NCBI GenBank assembly: GCA_023374045.1
Contig: CM041776.1
Location: 143,285,296 to 143,349,295 of the forward strand
DNA length: 64,000 bases
Direction of reading: 5' to 3'
Origin: Limonium bicolor
Lineage: Eukaryota; Streptophyta; Magnoliopsida; Caryophyllales; Plumbaginaceae
Position numbers and translations under genes: made by a program. This document shows positions 8,251 to 21,400 of the stretch, one piece after another. The notes under the pieces are model-generated. The model searched no databases, had not been told where the DNA came from, and saw nothing but the letters and a program-made list of their open reading frames with translations. Within the stretch, counting starts at the first letter, position 1; each line of letters opens with the position of its first letter.

Positions 8251-10198
8251 TGAAATACCCCGTAATTAAAAACAGTGATTAATTAGGCTAATTATATTTT
8301 TAAAGGATTAATTACACTTAAATAAATATGAGGGAACAAATCCCGAAGAAAATGGACCTTTAAAATGGGTTAAAAGCACAAACGAACCTTAAAGCACGTT
8401 TTCGAGGAAGCCGGGAAAACGTGACTTTAAGCGGGTCAACAGACTCGTAACAATTTTGGTCAACTAAATAGTCACTAATAAATATTGGTGGAGCTTTAGA
8501 ACCAACAAAATTAATTAAACGAAAAAATTCCAGAAAACGGGTACCAGGTAGTAAGAACTATAACAACCGGTAAGTTGTGGGGTGAGAATACAAATAAACA
8601 AACTAAGTGTGTCCACTTTGCAAATAAAAAATGAAAATTGGGTGTGTGTGGTGAGTGGAATCGACAGCCTCTCCCTCACCCTCTTTATTTCTTTGTTATT
8701 TGCTAAAAGACAAGCCTAATAAGTAAAAAAAAGCAAAAATAAAACTCTCTCTCCTCACAACTCCTCCCTCACTCACGTTTTTTTCCCTCCTCTCTATTCT
8801 CTATATTTCTTCTTCTTCTACCTTGCGACATCCATGGAGAAGGAGAAGACTCACTCAACTCTCACCTTCTCTCCTCTTGTTAACCCATTAATCTTGCTCC
8901 AAAAATTGCAAAATTAGTACCATTGGAATCCCCTTGCAAAGGAGAACATTTTCCTCCTTTCAAAAATCCAAAAGCTCAACTTTCGTTTTTATGGGTATTC
9001 CCCATTTGAAGATTCAAGCCCACCATTAGAAGCACCTTCACCTCCTTGTTACTTTGAGGTAAAAAGAATTTCGAAAATCCTTCCCTTCTAGCTCTCATTG
9101 ACATTATAAGGATTTTCAGTTTTTGAACTCTTGGCCCTCTTTGTTCCAGCCGATTTTGGCTCTCTTGTTGGGCTAGGAATATTGTCCTCTTGCTAGTCAA
9201 GAACTCCACTCATCCATTGGAAGGTAATAGCTTTTCTTAAACCCTAAAACTATGCTTTAAGCTTTAGGTTGATTAAGGGTAGAATTTGAATGATGTTGTG
9301 TTTTGGTGTGGGCTGTAGCACTTGGTGTGTGAATCTCATTGAGACCGAGAACAAAGGAGAAGAAAGGAAGAGGAGGAAAAAGGAAGAAAGAAAACTAGAA
9401 ACACAAGGTAATTATCTTTACCTTGAGCTAGTTTTGTATGTAGTATTGTAATAGTTTTTGGAGTAGTAAAATGAGTGGTGAATTGAGTAATGAGTAGGGA
9501 GTATATTGTTATAATGAGTAATGAAGTTGTAACAGTTTTGAAGTTTTTAAAAGATGTTTAAAAGCTGGGGAAACATGGGGTATTGAATGGGTATGTGCAG
9601 GAATTTTATTGTTGTGTAGTAGTGTTGAGATGTGAGTATAATGTGTGTATGAACAGTTGTGAGAATGAGAATGTGTGAGCTGAAATAATGTGTGGAGAAT
9701 GTTAAAAATATAGGGGAGACTATGTCCAATTTTACTTAGGAATGAGAGGACTTAAGTTGTTTAAGAAGAGGGAGTAACCTAGGTGATAACTAGGTGTATT
9801 TGGAGAGTATAATGGGAGTAGTTCTGTGGTTCGAAATAGATTTGGAAATGAGTGTGTAAATGGGATGAAGCTAGATGTAAAGTAAGGTATTTTGGATGCT
9901 AGGGATAGCATTAGTCGAATGAGTAATGGAGGAAAGAAGCTAAGATGAAAATCTGTAGCACTTGGGGTAAGAACAAAATCTGTAGCATTTGGTGTGAGGA
10001 AAATTAGTGTAAGTGTTGCGATAGAATGAGAAAAATGTGTAAGTTAACTAGGATTGAGTAATGTATTTGGTGAGTGAATTAAGGTATTTTAGGAGGCCTA
10101 AATGGCATTATATCATGTGGGATTACATGTAGGAAGATTGGGGAAGAGATGGGTGAAATTGGGAAAGAAAAATAAGGCCAGTAGCACAATCTGCTACT

Positions 10199-10536
10199 GT
10201 CCGACCACAGCCTGGATCGGACGTTGGGTCGGACAAGGCTTGAGTAACGAGAATAAAACCTTCTGGAATGGTCCGACCCAGGGCCGTGAGTCGGACATGG
10301 GTCGGACAGGCAAAATTTTTGTGTGCCGAAGTTTCTGACTTCGTCCGACCCAGAGGTTGGGTCGGACATGGGTCGGACATAGCTTGGGTAACAGAACCGA
10401 AACTTTCTGGAATGGTCCGACCCAGAGGAGTATGGGTCGGACAGAACATGCTGGGTCGGACGGATGAATTTCAAGAACGAAAACTTACTGGAATGGTCCG
10501 ACCCAGATGTTGGGTCGGACGGTGGGTCGGACGGAC
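10199..10536 (+). repeat. Array of five GTCCGACCC / GGGTCGGAC palindromes in the LTR
   Basis: About five units of roughly 75 bp. Each has GGTCCGACCCAG, a short loop and TGGGTCGGAC, often with a further GGGTCGGAC, separated by a spacer containing TTCTGGAAT. Each unit can fold into a strong GC stem on either strand. The small reading frames across it are repeat artefacts. Confidence 0.85.
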
Positions 10537-10590
10537 CAAACATATACAAAAAAAATATTTTATTATATGATTACACTAATCATATGTATG

Positions 10591-10595
<5 letters not shown>

Positions 10596-10655
<60 letters not shown>
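10596..10655. repeat. (TA)n microsatellite
   Basis: About 30 uninterrupted TA dinucleotides inside the 3' LTR, just after the palindrome array. A shorter TA-rich run sits at the same relative place in the LTR at 37736 (about 40110-40140). Confidence 0.95.
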
Positions 10656-10658
<3 letters not shown>

Positions 10659-12292
10659 TATACACACATAGGCACGTGTATGTAGTAATACTCCATTAAT
10701 GAAGGTGATAAGGGTAAGAAAGTAAGTGAATGAGTAAGGAAACAAGCTTAAGAAGTAGTAAAGAAAAGAATGGTTTTATAACCAAGTAAGAAAGTAATAA
10801 AGTAGTAAGTATACATTGAAAGTATCAAAGAAGGAGTAAGTTAGATCAATAATAGATCATTGATCATACTACCTCATGTATGTATAGGAATCGAACAGTT
10901 GATCGCCAAGGACCCGGTAGTGCGAACACGACGGTGTACGGTATGATTTCTTCATCCCCTGTATCCTAATTTGGTTACCCCGATTTGTGTGCTTATGTGA
11001 TCACCAATAAGATAATTGCACGAATCAGACTTATATTGCACATAATTGTGTTTGAACTATATTGTTCTTGTTTTATGCTCTTGAACATTTAGTTTGTATA
11101 ATTCATGAAATGAATGAATGAGAATGAAGTGCATGTGTACAAGATGAGTACTTGTGTATTGTATTGATGTATGGTGTGAAAGTAATGACTTCTACTAATT
11201 CCTAACCACCTAACTCCTAACTTGAGTAATGAGTAAAATGGAATGAGTAGAATTCCGATATAGTTTCGGCCACGCGTGAGGATAAGGAAACACAAGAGGT
11301 TGGATCTGAATCCTGGCTATAATCTTTCCTTGGACCAATCCCCTTTAATGGGTAGCATCCTGGATTAGTGGGCCACCCTAAAGCCCGGTGGTGGGATGTA
11401 GTAATCCTGCCCGGAGGTCATACCGACTTAACTGGAAGTAAAGTATATAAGAAGTAAGTATGTATTCGTATTGGTCTTGACTATTGTAAGTCATCGACCC
11501 GGAGTAAAAGAGTACTGAACACCCGATTAACCCGGGTGTGTAATGAGGCTAACAAGACCTTTGTATGTATTGGAGAATTGTATCTCCGTAATGCGGTGAG
11601 TATTCGGTAAGTAAGAATGGATGACTTGTATAGTACTCCTTGTATGTATGTATGTATGTATGCTTGGTGAAATGAATGTATTGAAATGTATTGTATAAAG
11701 CATGTATGTATGTATGAATGAAACGAACCGCATGTATTCGACCAATTAGTTGGCGTACCCTCGCTAGTACGCGGGGTATGCGGTTATCATATTCAGCGTA
11801 AGCTGACCCCCTCGGGGAATGTTTTTACTCCACAGGTACCCGCGAGGCGTGACGGTAGGGTAAGGACGGGATGTGATTCTTCTGATGTAGTAGTAGAATT
11901 GGAATAGTGTACCGAGTTGTACACGGCTAGGTCATTTTGAGTAGCCGGTGTACCATGTGGTACACCTTTTTGGATATTGAATTCTTGATTGGATAGTAGG
12001 GAGAGGATGTATAAACTCTTCATTTTTGGGAAGTAGTCATGGAATGTAATTCATATATTCAGTATACTCGGTAATCAAATGTAAGTAAGTATTTGGTATT
12101 GTAAGGTAAGTAGTATGTATTTGGTTTATTCTAATCATCAGACCGATACGGTAAGTAGTAGTAGCCTTGTTAACCTTGGATGGTTAACGGCGTTGTATCA
12201 CCCCGCCGGGAGTAAGTAAGTGTTCCGCTGCGAGTAAGGTAATTATGGAATGATTAGTGGATAATGGAAGGATTAGCGGTTGGGGTGTTACA

Positions 12293-13789
12293 CACAAAGA
12301 ATCATACATAAGCTCCTTGGAAAAAAGACAATATTTAATCTCAAATTTATTTCCTATGGTGTGCTGATAAAGACAGGAGATGATAATATTATGGAGGGTG
12401 ATTTTTCGGTACGAGTGGTCTATCTAAATGGTTCAGACTAAAAAGCCTAGATCCTAAAAATTTGGCATTCTATGGAGGGTGAAAACCCGTTATTCTGGGC
12501 ATCCCTCAAATACCTACTTTATCATCCGTCTTTCCCATAAAGCATATGGGGAATGCTTTTCTGCCTAGCTAGCACCAAATGAAAGTTGGTTGAATGTAGA
12601 ATTGAAGATTGAGGAAAGGTTTAAGGGTTAAATGGATGAAGAAAACCTGAAGTCTAGAGGCATGAGGGTTTAATGTGAGTCGAAAGAGATTTGAAGGTTT
12701 TTAGAGGTATGAGTACCCCCTTAGAGTGGGAAAATGGGGTTTTTAATTGGAATGGGGTCGCACCCTAGGTGGGCTGCCTATGTACTCAACTCCCTGTTGA
12801 GCTCAGACCTTACATAGTTCAGGGTTTTGGGGATTTTGGAAGTTTTGATGTTCGTGAAGTTTGAAAAATATTTGAGGTGTTTGAGATTTAGAAGGGTTCA
12901 GAGTTTCAAGAAGTTTCGGGTTTTGATGCTAGTCTATGAGACACTTGGGTCTATGAGATGTTTGGAACTTTGAGATGGAGAAGTCTGTGAGATGCTCGGG
13001 TCTGTGAGATGCTCAGGTCTGTGAGACATTCGAATCATTGGAATGACAAACTCTGTAAGACGCCCGGGTCTATGAGACATTCAGAGTGTAGGGGAAATTG
13101 GAATTGAATTGGAATCAAAGTTGAATGAATTTTGATTTGAATTGGAGTTGAATTGAAATTTGATTGGAATCGAAATCGGATTGGAATTGATTTGAAATTG
13201 AAAATAAATATGAAGTGGAATTATTTGGAATTATATTTGAATGAATTGGAATTGGATTGAGTTTAATGGGTTTGGAATTGAATTGAGATGAATTTTGAAT
13301 TCAATTCGAATTGAGATGGATTTTGATTTGAATTGAAGTTAGATTGAAACTGAATTGATTTGGAATTGAATGAAGTTTTGAATTGAATTGAAGTTAGATT
13401 GAAATTGAATTGATTGGGAATTGAATGAAGTTTTGAATTGAACTGAAGTTAGATTGAAATTGAATTGATTTTGGGTTGGAATTTATTTGGATTGATTTTG
13501 AATTGAATTTTGGGCTTATTGAAATTGAATTTGGGCTGAATTTGGAATTGAATTGGGGTTTGGGACGGGTCAAGTTGGTGGGTCAGGTTAAACTTGATTC
13601 AGGTTAATGGGCCTAATTTGAGTTTGAGCCTGATTTGAATTTGGGTCAGATTTTGGTTTGGGCCTGATCTGAATTTGGGATTGATTAGGGTTTAGGCCTG
13701 ATTTGAATTTGGATTGATTTGGGTTTGGGCCATGTAATTGAATTATTTTTGGAAGTGCATTTGAACTGTTTTAAGGAGTGGAATTAGGT
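12293..13789. other. Unrecognised AT-rich sequence with degenerate simple repeats
   Basis: No convincing coding frame. At 12950-13090 a ~20-bp motif (TCTGTGAGATGCTCGGGTC and variants) recurs about five times. From about 13090 to 13750 the strand is built of diverged GAATTG/TTGAAATTGAATT words. A motif near 12750-12830 (GGCTGCCTATGTACTCAA...ACATAGTTC) looks like decayed retrotransposon LTR, but I cannot assign it. The same host sequence resumes at 35572, on the other side of the LARD array. Confidence 0.6.
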
Positions 13790-14605
13790 AGGGGTGAGCA
13801 TTTGGATGATTCGGTTAACCGAAATCCAAATTGTAAAAAAAAATTGGATTTTGGTTAATTCGGTTTTTAACCGAATTATCCAAATTTTGATCAAAACCGA
13901 ATTAACCAAAATCTAAATTATCCGAAATCCAAAATTTTTTTAAGTTGAAAACCGAAAACCGAACTGAAATCCAAAATTTGCTTTAGTTCGGATTTCAATT
14001 AACCGAATTTAAAAAAAAAACCGAAAATCGATTTTTAAAATCGGATTTTAGTTAACCGAATTTTAAAAAAAAACCAAACACATTTTTTTGTTTCTTTGTT
14101 CATCATCATCAGTAGTAATAACCATAAGCTACTAGAAAATTGTGAATTCCAAGTTACCAATTCATCACAACAGAAATAGAAAGAACTCACTCAAACATTA
14201 GACTAGTTACATCAAACTAGGGGTGAGCAGCGATGAACGATGTTCCAAAAAAACCAGTTATGTATAATTAATTTGATGAAAAAAGAATAGTAAGACATTA
14301 TATAATTGAAGCATTGGAGCAATGCGAGATAGAGTTATGAATTTTGACGTTCTGTTTGTCATGTTTAAAGAGTATTAACTATTAAGGAAAGATTGAGGGA
14401 TTTTCTTTAAAAAAAGTTTGGATAATTAGGTTAACCGAATTTTTACAGGGTTAAAACCGAAATCCAAACTGAATTATAATTTGGATATTCGAATAACCGA
14501 AATATTAAATTCGGTTTTAAAATTTGGTTAAAAATCCAAAAATAAATTTCGGTTAATTTGGATTTTGGATAAATCCAAATTATCCAATCCAAATGCTCAC
14601 CCCTA
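13790..14605. mobile_element. hAT-type MITE
   Basis: Terminal inverted repeats TAGGGGTGAGCATTTGG and CCAAATGCTCACCCCTA, flanked by 8-bp direct repeats GAATTAGG (13782-13789) and GAATTGGG (14606-14613), 7 of 8 identical, the TSD length of hAT elements. Subterminal regions (13800-14080 and 14410-14600) are filled with GGTTAACCGAA/TTCGGTTAACC words in inverted orientation; the middle (about 14090-14400) is unique. No transposase, so it is non-autonomous. Confidence 0.85.
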
Positions 14606-14626
14606 GAATTGGGCTGATTTTTTTAT

Positions 14627-17600
14627 TGTAACACCCCATCCAACATTAACACACTTACAATAAACTGCAGCGGAAATACAAACCTCTTCACATTACTTAA
14701 CTCGTTGGTGTTACACGCCGTTAGCCACCCACGTGGCTAACAAGGCTAATCCATATACATTGTACCGGTCTGATGGGCTAAATTCCCGAGCAACTACACA
14801 TTATTATCCCTTTCCATTAACAACAACAACAACATACACCTTTCAACTATACCGAGTTTTATAAACTGGTGCCGACAACAATTTCGGTCTTACTACACCT
14901 ACTGTATACATACACTTAATTGATTACCCATGCACAATGACTACCCGTCCTACTCTCGAACGACTTCCAGCACTTCGTACCTGAAATAAGAAAAGAAGAG
15001 AAAGGGTGGCCCCCAAGGGGCTCAGCACCTTTGCTGGTATGGTAATCCCGCAGCCCACATGCTACCGGGCCACGCACAACTAATTGTCGTCTTAGCATGC
15101 GGTTGATTATATTAAATCGTGCATGCAACTGTAAACACACTACACACAACGTTTCGCCTCAATGGGTTCAACAAACGGATATTACATCCTTATTTGATAA
15201 GTCACTCATGATATTCATTATCCCTAGAGTGCTTCTCCTCTAATGGAGCTACTTCCTTAATAGACGACACTTACCCGTTATTCGGGTTAACCTTAAACCT
15301 TAAACGCCTCTTATCACAAACTGGGATTCATATCCATGATCCACATACTCCACATTTTACAACATATAACATGCATCCCATAACAACACATAACAACACT
15401 TTCACGTTTCAACGTGCACATACTAACATCGCAATAGAAATTGCATTACAACAATATCACATAACATAACAGAAATGGTTCTCTTAGGAACCGACCCAAA
15501 CATAGTTAGTTCACTTGGAGAGCCTAGAGGATGCTGTCAAACTCATGCTAAGCTCGTTTACATAACTCGTTACCGTTCTGTTAGGCGAACGAATAACTTA
15601 ACATAAAGATGGATCGGGTTTAGTGACCCGAACAAACATACATAATCCCCAACAGACGTGAGTCAAGAGCCTTGGTTAAGCTCAGGGGTGATCGAAGACC
15701 AATGAAGGAAGACAATCAACAGAGAGGAAGCTGAAGAAACTGTATACAACAACTCCCAAACAACGTGCGACCAGAACAACCGGATTCCTCACCCCCCATA
15801 AATATAAATATTCACAGTTAAAGACTCCGTTGTGGAACCTATCACATCAGCACACAATACAGTATTACAACTGAGTTAATCACGCAAAGGAGGGTCATAC
15901 ACTTACAGCAACATCACACAACTAACTCACGCATAGCCATGGTTAGAACGTTCCTTAGGTCGGAAACGTTATTACCGGATACCGTTCTCTTACGTTTACC
16001 TAATAATGGTTAACTAGCCTTTCATACGCATTCGAGGTTACCGGTATCGGTACGCAAACACACAAACAAACAATACGACTGTAAACTCGTTTCATGATTT
16101 ATCTTATAACATTGTCCAACTTGTTACTCAATCTTCTTATCAAATCTCTTAACACTTGTAACATTTCCTTTTGGTTTTCCAAGTGGTGTTTCACCTTAAA
16201 TGACCACTACACTAAAATGCTTCCTCACCTTCATAACATCATCTCCCAAGCATCTCCTCTTACTAAGTAAATCCTCTTTTCACAACTTCTTGAATTCTTT
16301 TCTCAAAACCTTACCTAACATTACTCTCTCCTTATTCGTCAATCATTACCTAAACCTTATATAAACTTCTCCAAGACTTTGACACACCCTAGAAACACTC
16401 ATTTGATTTCTAGAACTTCCAAGATAATGCCTAAATCCTTGTAGCACCCTAGAACACCTTAAAAACATGTTTCTTCCTTAGTAAACATTTATCCTTTCCT
16501 AACATATCCTAGTTCACCAAAGTTCATATAAGCACTTACAACTCCTTATACATTATACAAATTTTGCCATGGGTTCTCTTAGCACACCATCATTCCAAAA
16601 CTCATAGTTTTCACCATTAGACATTCAAGAACACCTAAATCCATCAAGAACACCATCACTCACAAAACTTCACCAAATTTACACTACATCACAATATAGT
16701 GCACAATTTAAATTGCTTGGCACTTAGGCCGTTAACAACATGGCTCTTAGGCCCTTAAATTGCATAAACCTTAAACACTAAATTTCCATAATATATAAGC
16801 CTTTGACCTGCAATTACACACACTAAGACCATATGTTCCTTTACTAGTCTCCTTGAGAACACCTTACTAAGTCATTCACCATTTGCTCTTTAGGTAGTTT
16901 TAACAAGCATATAAGCTCATTCTCCTAAGGCATTAAACCACATTGAGATAGCATATTTACCTCTTTTCCACTCAAACTTCTTTCTTGTTTCCTTATAAAC
17001 CGGTAAGGCATTTCTTTCCTTGTCAACTACTAAACAATATACCAACATTGAAATGAGTATATAAGCTTTATGCTTCATCTCATTGTAACCCTAGTTACAC
17101 ATATTGTTTTAACACATTTAAGGTAATTGTTTTACCTTGGAATTGGAAAAGAGCTTGAACAAGTATCAAGAGAGGACTCCTCCGAGCCCTTGGAAGATTC
17201 AAATGAAGCTAAAACAAGCAAGGTGAAAACACCATTGTGAGGTGAATTTTTGGTCAACATGAAAACATGGAGGAAACATAGATTTTCTTTGAGTTTCCTT
17301 ACCTTGAAGCAAAGGAGAGCAAGAATATGTGGAAAGGTGAGCTCAAGCTCCTTCAATGGTGAATCTTCATGGCATCAAAATTGAGTTCTTGAAGATTTGA
17401 AAAGATAGAAATGTAGAGCTTGGTCTAACTAAGAGAAAAGTGGTCTTGAAATTAAATTTGGATCATGGAGCTAGAAGTTACAAGTGAAAGAAGATGGAGA
17501 ATGGTATGGTTTGCTGTAGCAAAACCGATGGAGTTTGGGAGAAGATGAAGAAGGCTACGGTGGGTGTGAGTGGGAAAGAAAGAATGAAGATTGGAATTGC

Positions 17601-18418
17601 TTTTGGAAGATATTTACATGTTATAAAGGTAACTTCTACTTTTCACTTACTTTTCCTTCTTTCTTTAATTTTTACTAGCTCATGGTGGTGATTCACCACA
17701 TAATAAAACCGGCCCCCATATAATTAGAAGGGTGTTTTGGTCTTTGTTGACCAATTAACTTACTTATAATAACATATGTTACAAACTAGCTTAAAAAAGT
17801 TACTATTCATGAAAACAAGGCACATAGAAGTGAAATTTTTGATTTCCATTGATATAGACTTCTAAATGTGATACTATATAGTACACATGTTAATTAAAGA
17901 GTAATGATGGACATTTAGCCATTCAAAACTCATTTACAAGACAATTTTTCAAAAACGTGCTTTAAGACTCCTTAAAGAACTTTTTGTGTTTTAACTTGTT
18001 TTCAAGCTTGGTTTTCTTTAGTAATTGATTTAATATGTTCATTAACATATAAATAAGGTATAGGTATGACCATTAGGTCTTATACACATTTATCCCAAGC
18101 TTAGAGCACATTTTAGCCCATATTGACCTTAAGGTATTTATTTATGTTTTGTTTGGTTTCATTGTCTACCAAGGTTTCCTAAGGACTTAATTAGCCTTAT
18201 TAAATCACAATTGAATATTATATAGTCTTGGTAGGCTCTTTGGGTCCTAACCAAGTTCACTCATAGCTTAGAGCATGTTTTTGCTCAAACCGTGTCTTAG
18301 TGTTTTATTTGTTTTTTACCATGGTTTAAATGGTTCATTGATGTCTCTAAGGCACTTTTTAGCCTTTACATACCATAGTTTAATATTTAAACCACATATC
18401 AAGGTTTGGGGTATTTCA
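14627..18418 (-). repeat. LARD LTR copy 1 (element 3' end)
   Basis: Begins TGTAACACCCC and ends GGGGTATTTCA on the plus strand, i.e. TGAAATACCCC...GGGGTGTTACA on the element strand; 3792 bp. It differs from copies 2 and 3 at sites those share, e.g. a duplicated CTTAAAC near 15290-15300, CCGAGTTTTATAAAC near 14852, and GATTCACC near 17690. So it is the outlier of the three. A 65-residue plus-strand frame near 17494 repeats in all copies but resembles no protein I know. Confidence 0.93.
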
Positions 18419-18436
18419 ATCTACCCCCCTTAAAAG
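18419..18436 (-). other. LARD polypurine tract, copy 1
   Basis: On the element strand CTTTTAAGGGGGGTAGAT directly before TGAAATACCCC. It matches the PPT context of the AlkB element. Confidence 0.85.
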
Positions 18437-21400
18437 AACTTCGTCCTCGAAGTTCACACTTCCCACACATCTTGGATTAGAATACGGGGATTACTTATAG
18501 AAATAAAACTTCCATAACCAAACACACTTTACATCACAACCTCGGACTTAATGGTCCGGGCAACACATTCACATCCATACATAACATAACATATTCACAT
18601 GATAACCTCGGGCTCAATGGTCCGGGTATCTTAACAACACTTACACATACATAACAACCCCTTTGACTCACTGGTCTTGGGTAACATAACAACCTTTAGA
18701 CACATGGGTCTATGTAACACAACACATTTAGACTCATAGGTCTTAATAGTATACACTTTTAGAACTCGGGTCAAAATAACATATTACACACACCACACAA
18801 CATGTCATAGCGTGTATAGCAATCAAAAATATCTTTGATATACACTGTGATCCCGCAGAACCCGGTCGCGATGGACACCTTCCGTCCCCGTGCCTTTGGG
18901 AGATTAAAACAATCATTTAAGTTTAAATTTCCTTGTGAGGTTAAGTAAGAGAACTTTAATTATGTAAAGTATCTATCAACGTTTTTATAATACCAATTGA
19001 AAATCCTTTTGAAAACACACACACTCCAAGTCCAACTTAAGCTCTTTGCTTCTTTTCTTAGCGTGGTTATTTGTGACCACTTATAGGGAGTTTCAAGAGT
19101 CATCCAACCCTGATTGATCAGCATCAGTGTTGAACTATCCTTCCACCCCAATTTGTGTTCGGCTTCCCTTGATCACATGCAAATCAAGTTCCACCTCCCA
19201 CTTCATTTTCAAGCATCAATTAAATCACTCATTTCCAATTTTCTATCTTTTAAATCATTCTAGTCATGATCATGACATCTCCAAGGGATAGAACTTCGTC
19301 TATCAGTTATTTCCATTCACTTAAATGTTGTTACCTAGGGAATCTCATTCTCACTAGGTTCTATGTCAGTTTCGTATTCTTTCATGAATCACTATATAGT
19401 ATATATATACATATATTTTTATCAAAATACAACACACCATTTCACATTTATACACTGTCGGGGCTTTTGTTCCCCCGGGAGTTTCTCTACTCCCCACACT
19501 TGTACTATCACACACAACTGTTAACAAATGCACACACTTATCACAATGTATTCGCCTCTTCTGTGCGCAATTACCACACAATTAAACCATGACTGAATGC
19601 GTATGTTTACGTAACACACACATCAATCATCAAAACAAATTATTGTATGCTATGCACAACATAAGTCATGTACACTTGTACGGTAATACACACTAAGTGG
19701 TTTTGCGCTCTGCCCCCCTTAAAAGGGATTACGCCCACGTAATCAATCACTAAACATTTGCTTAAAATGTTCTGCCGTCGTGAAGTGTTTTAACTTCCAC
19801 GCGGTCTATTACACAATGGATTCTGATTAGAGGATCTTAACCATATGGCGGTTTAGTTCCTAAACCAAGAATTCTCATTGGAGTTTTGTTTAAACTCTTA
19901 GTTGGTTTCGATTCTGGCCTGTTAGGCTTCTAGGCGTTAATAATTAGCCATTCACTCGTGTTCACCATGTACATTCAAACTTGAATCACTGGCTCACTAG
20001 TTTCTGCTGCGAAACTCTAATAACTGTAGAGCTTAATTGCCCCATTTGTTATTCTTGCTGTATTGCACATCCCCAATTGTCACCTTCCTCTTGGTAACAA
20101 TGGTTTCTCAACCGACTCGTGGTATCTCTTACCGTTAGCGAATTCGGTGAGTTATAAACTTCATATCCACTTTTATAACAATTTACTGTGTATACAGCTG
20201 TGTATTTCACAATGATTGACTTGTTCCCTTCCGACTTACGGTCGGTTGAGATTGAGCTACTACCTAGTGTGTAGTGCTCTCTCAGGTATTTACAAATTTG
20301 GGATATATTCCATACCGATATTTGGCAGTTAGTGCTGTTATAGTCACTTGCTGTTAATCATGTCTCCACATTTGGTCTTGTACAAGTACTACTCTTTATT
20401 GGTGCGGCCTTGCATTTCCTATGCATCGGCCATTATAAACATTATTCCTTCACATTAACATGTTTCCAAATCCTAGCTATCCCACTCGATCATTACCTGC
20501 GCAAGTGCAATACCAAAACACTCAGTCTATAGAGTGCAGAGGCGTAAACTCTTGACAGTAATCCCTTATGCGACTCGCCATGGAATTCACACTGAGGTCC
20601 TCATCACTAGTACCTACCACTGGCTTATTGCCCATTCTGTTTACATCGCTTACCTTGCATCTCTACTAAGTTTAACTCATAACTGGTGTCTTTCTTCCTC
20701 ATTATCGTTTAACCATACTTATACAACGGTCGCTTTTGCGCACCGTGCTCTTACTCCTTGTATAACATCAGCTTATATCGTATTTACTATACATTACTTC
20801 ACACATCTACTTACATTATTCACATTATGGTTCATCACTCCTTGGATACTACTGAATGCTCCTTGAGCATCGATCATTCGAGTCACAAGCCGGCATTATT
20901 CAGCTCGGTGTTTCACTTTATACACACATACTACTAAGCTAATTGCTCTCTTTCAATAATAACATCGTCCATCCTTAACATATTTCTTGAACTTGATTCA
21001 CATACCTACCGCTCCTGCGGTGTCACAATATCGAGAGGTATCCCCACTCTTAATGCAGTGGTTCGTTTACCACTCTATTCACTTATACAACATAAACTTC
21101 TACCATCAATCGAATTTATATAACATATCCTGCTTATGGCTTATAAGCCTTATTTGCCTTGAGCTGGGCTCATTGTAGGCTGTCCACACACATGTACTTC
21201 TCTGTACAATATTACAAGGTCGTTGCATCACGTTTCCTTTCACGGGATGCCCCTTAGGTTTGTCAGTCCGTCTCCTGACAACTTATGTCTAAACTGGGTG
21301 TTAGTTTCAACCCTTATGCTTCTGTCATGCATTTCGTGCAACAATTACTGATGCGAACACCCTTTAAGGATTGCTCCTGGGTGTTGCTAAGTCATGCCAT

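Larger units (their letters stand above)
1..12292 (+). mobile_element. Tekay-like Ty3/gypsy retrotransposon carrying an AlkB domain
   Basis: Order seen: partial 5' LTR, tRNA-iMet PBS, gag, AlkB-like dioxygenase, protease, reverse transcriptase, RNase H, integrase, chromodomain-like tail, polypurine tract, complete 3' LTR. The order PR-RT-RH-INT defines Ty3/gypsy. The integrase tail (EEATWE) and long LTRs fit the Tekay/Del chromovirus lineage. By eye the 1.63 kb of 5' LTR in the window differs from the matching part of the 3' LTR at about 20 sites, so the insertion is young. The coding region nevertheless has several stops and frameshifts, so this copy is not autonomous as read. The 5' TSD lies outside the window; the five bases after the 3' LTR are CACAA. 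Confidence 0.93.
8251..12292 (+). repeat. 3' LTR of the AlkB element (complete, 4042 bp)
   Basis: Starts TGAAATACCCC after the PPT and ends GGGGTGTTACA (TG...CA). Its last 1.63 kb matches 1-1634. It contains a CT-rich stretch (8660-8860), a palindrome array (10199-10536), a TA microsatellite, a GC hairpin near 11806-11817 and GTAAGT-rich sequence towards the end. At about 4 kb it is long even for Tekay-type elements. Confidence 0.95.

Noticed and set aside
10079..10549. 156-residue and other frames with repeated SDPTSGSD-like residues
   Set aside because: Translation of the GTCCGACC palindrome array.
17494..17691. 65-residue frame repeated at 26059 and 34648
   Set aside because: Identical because the LTR is repeated; antisense to the element, with no recognisable motif.
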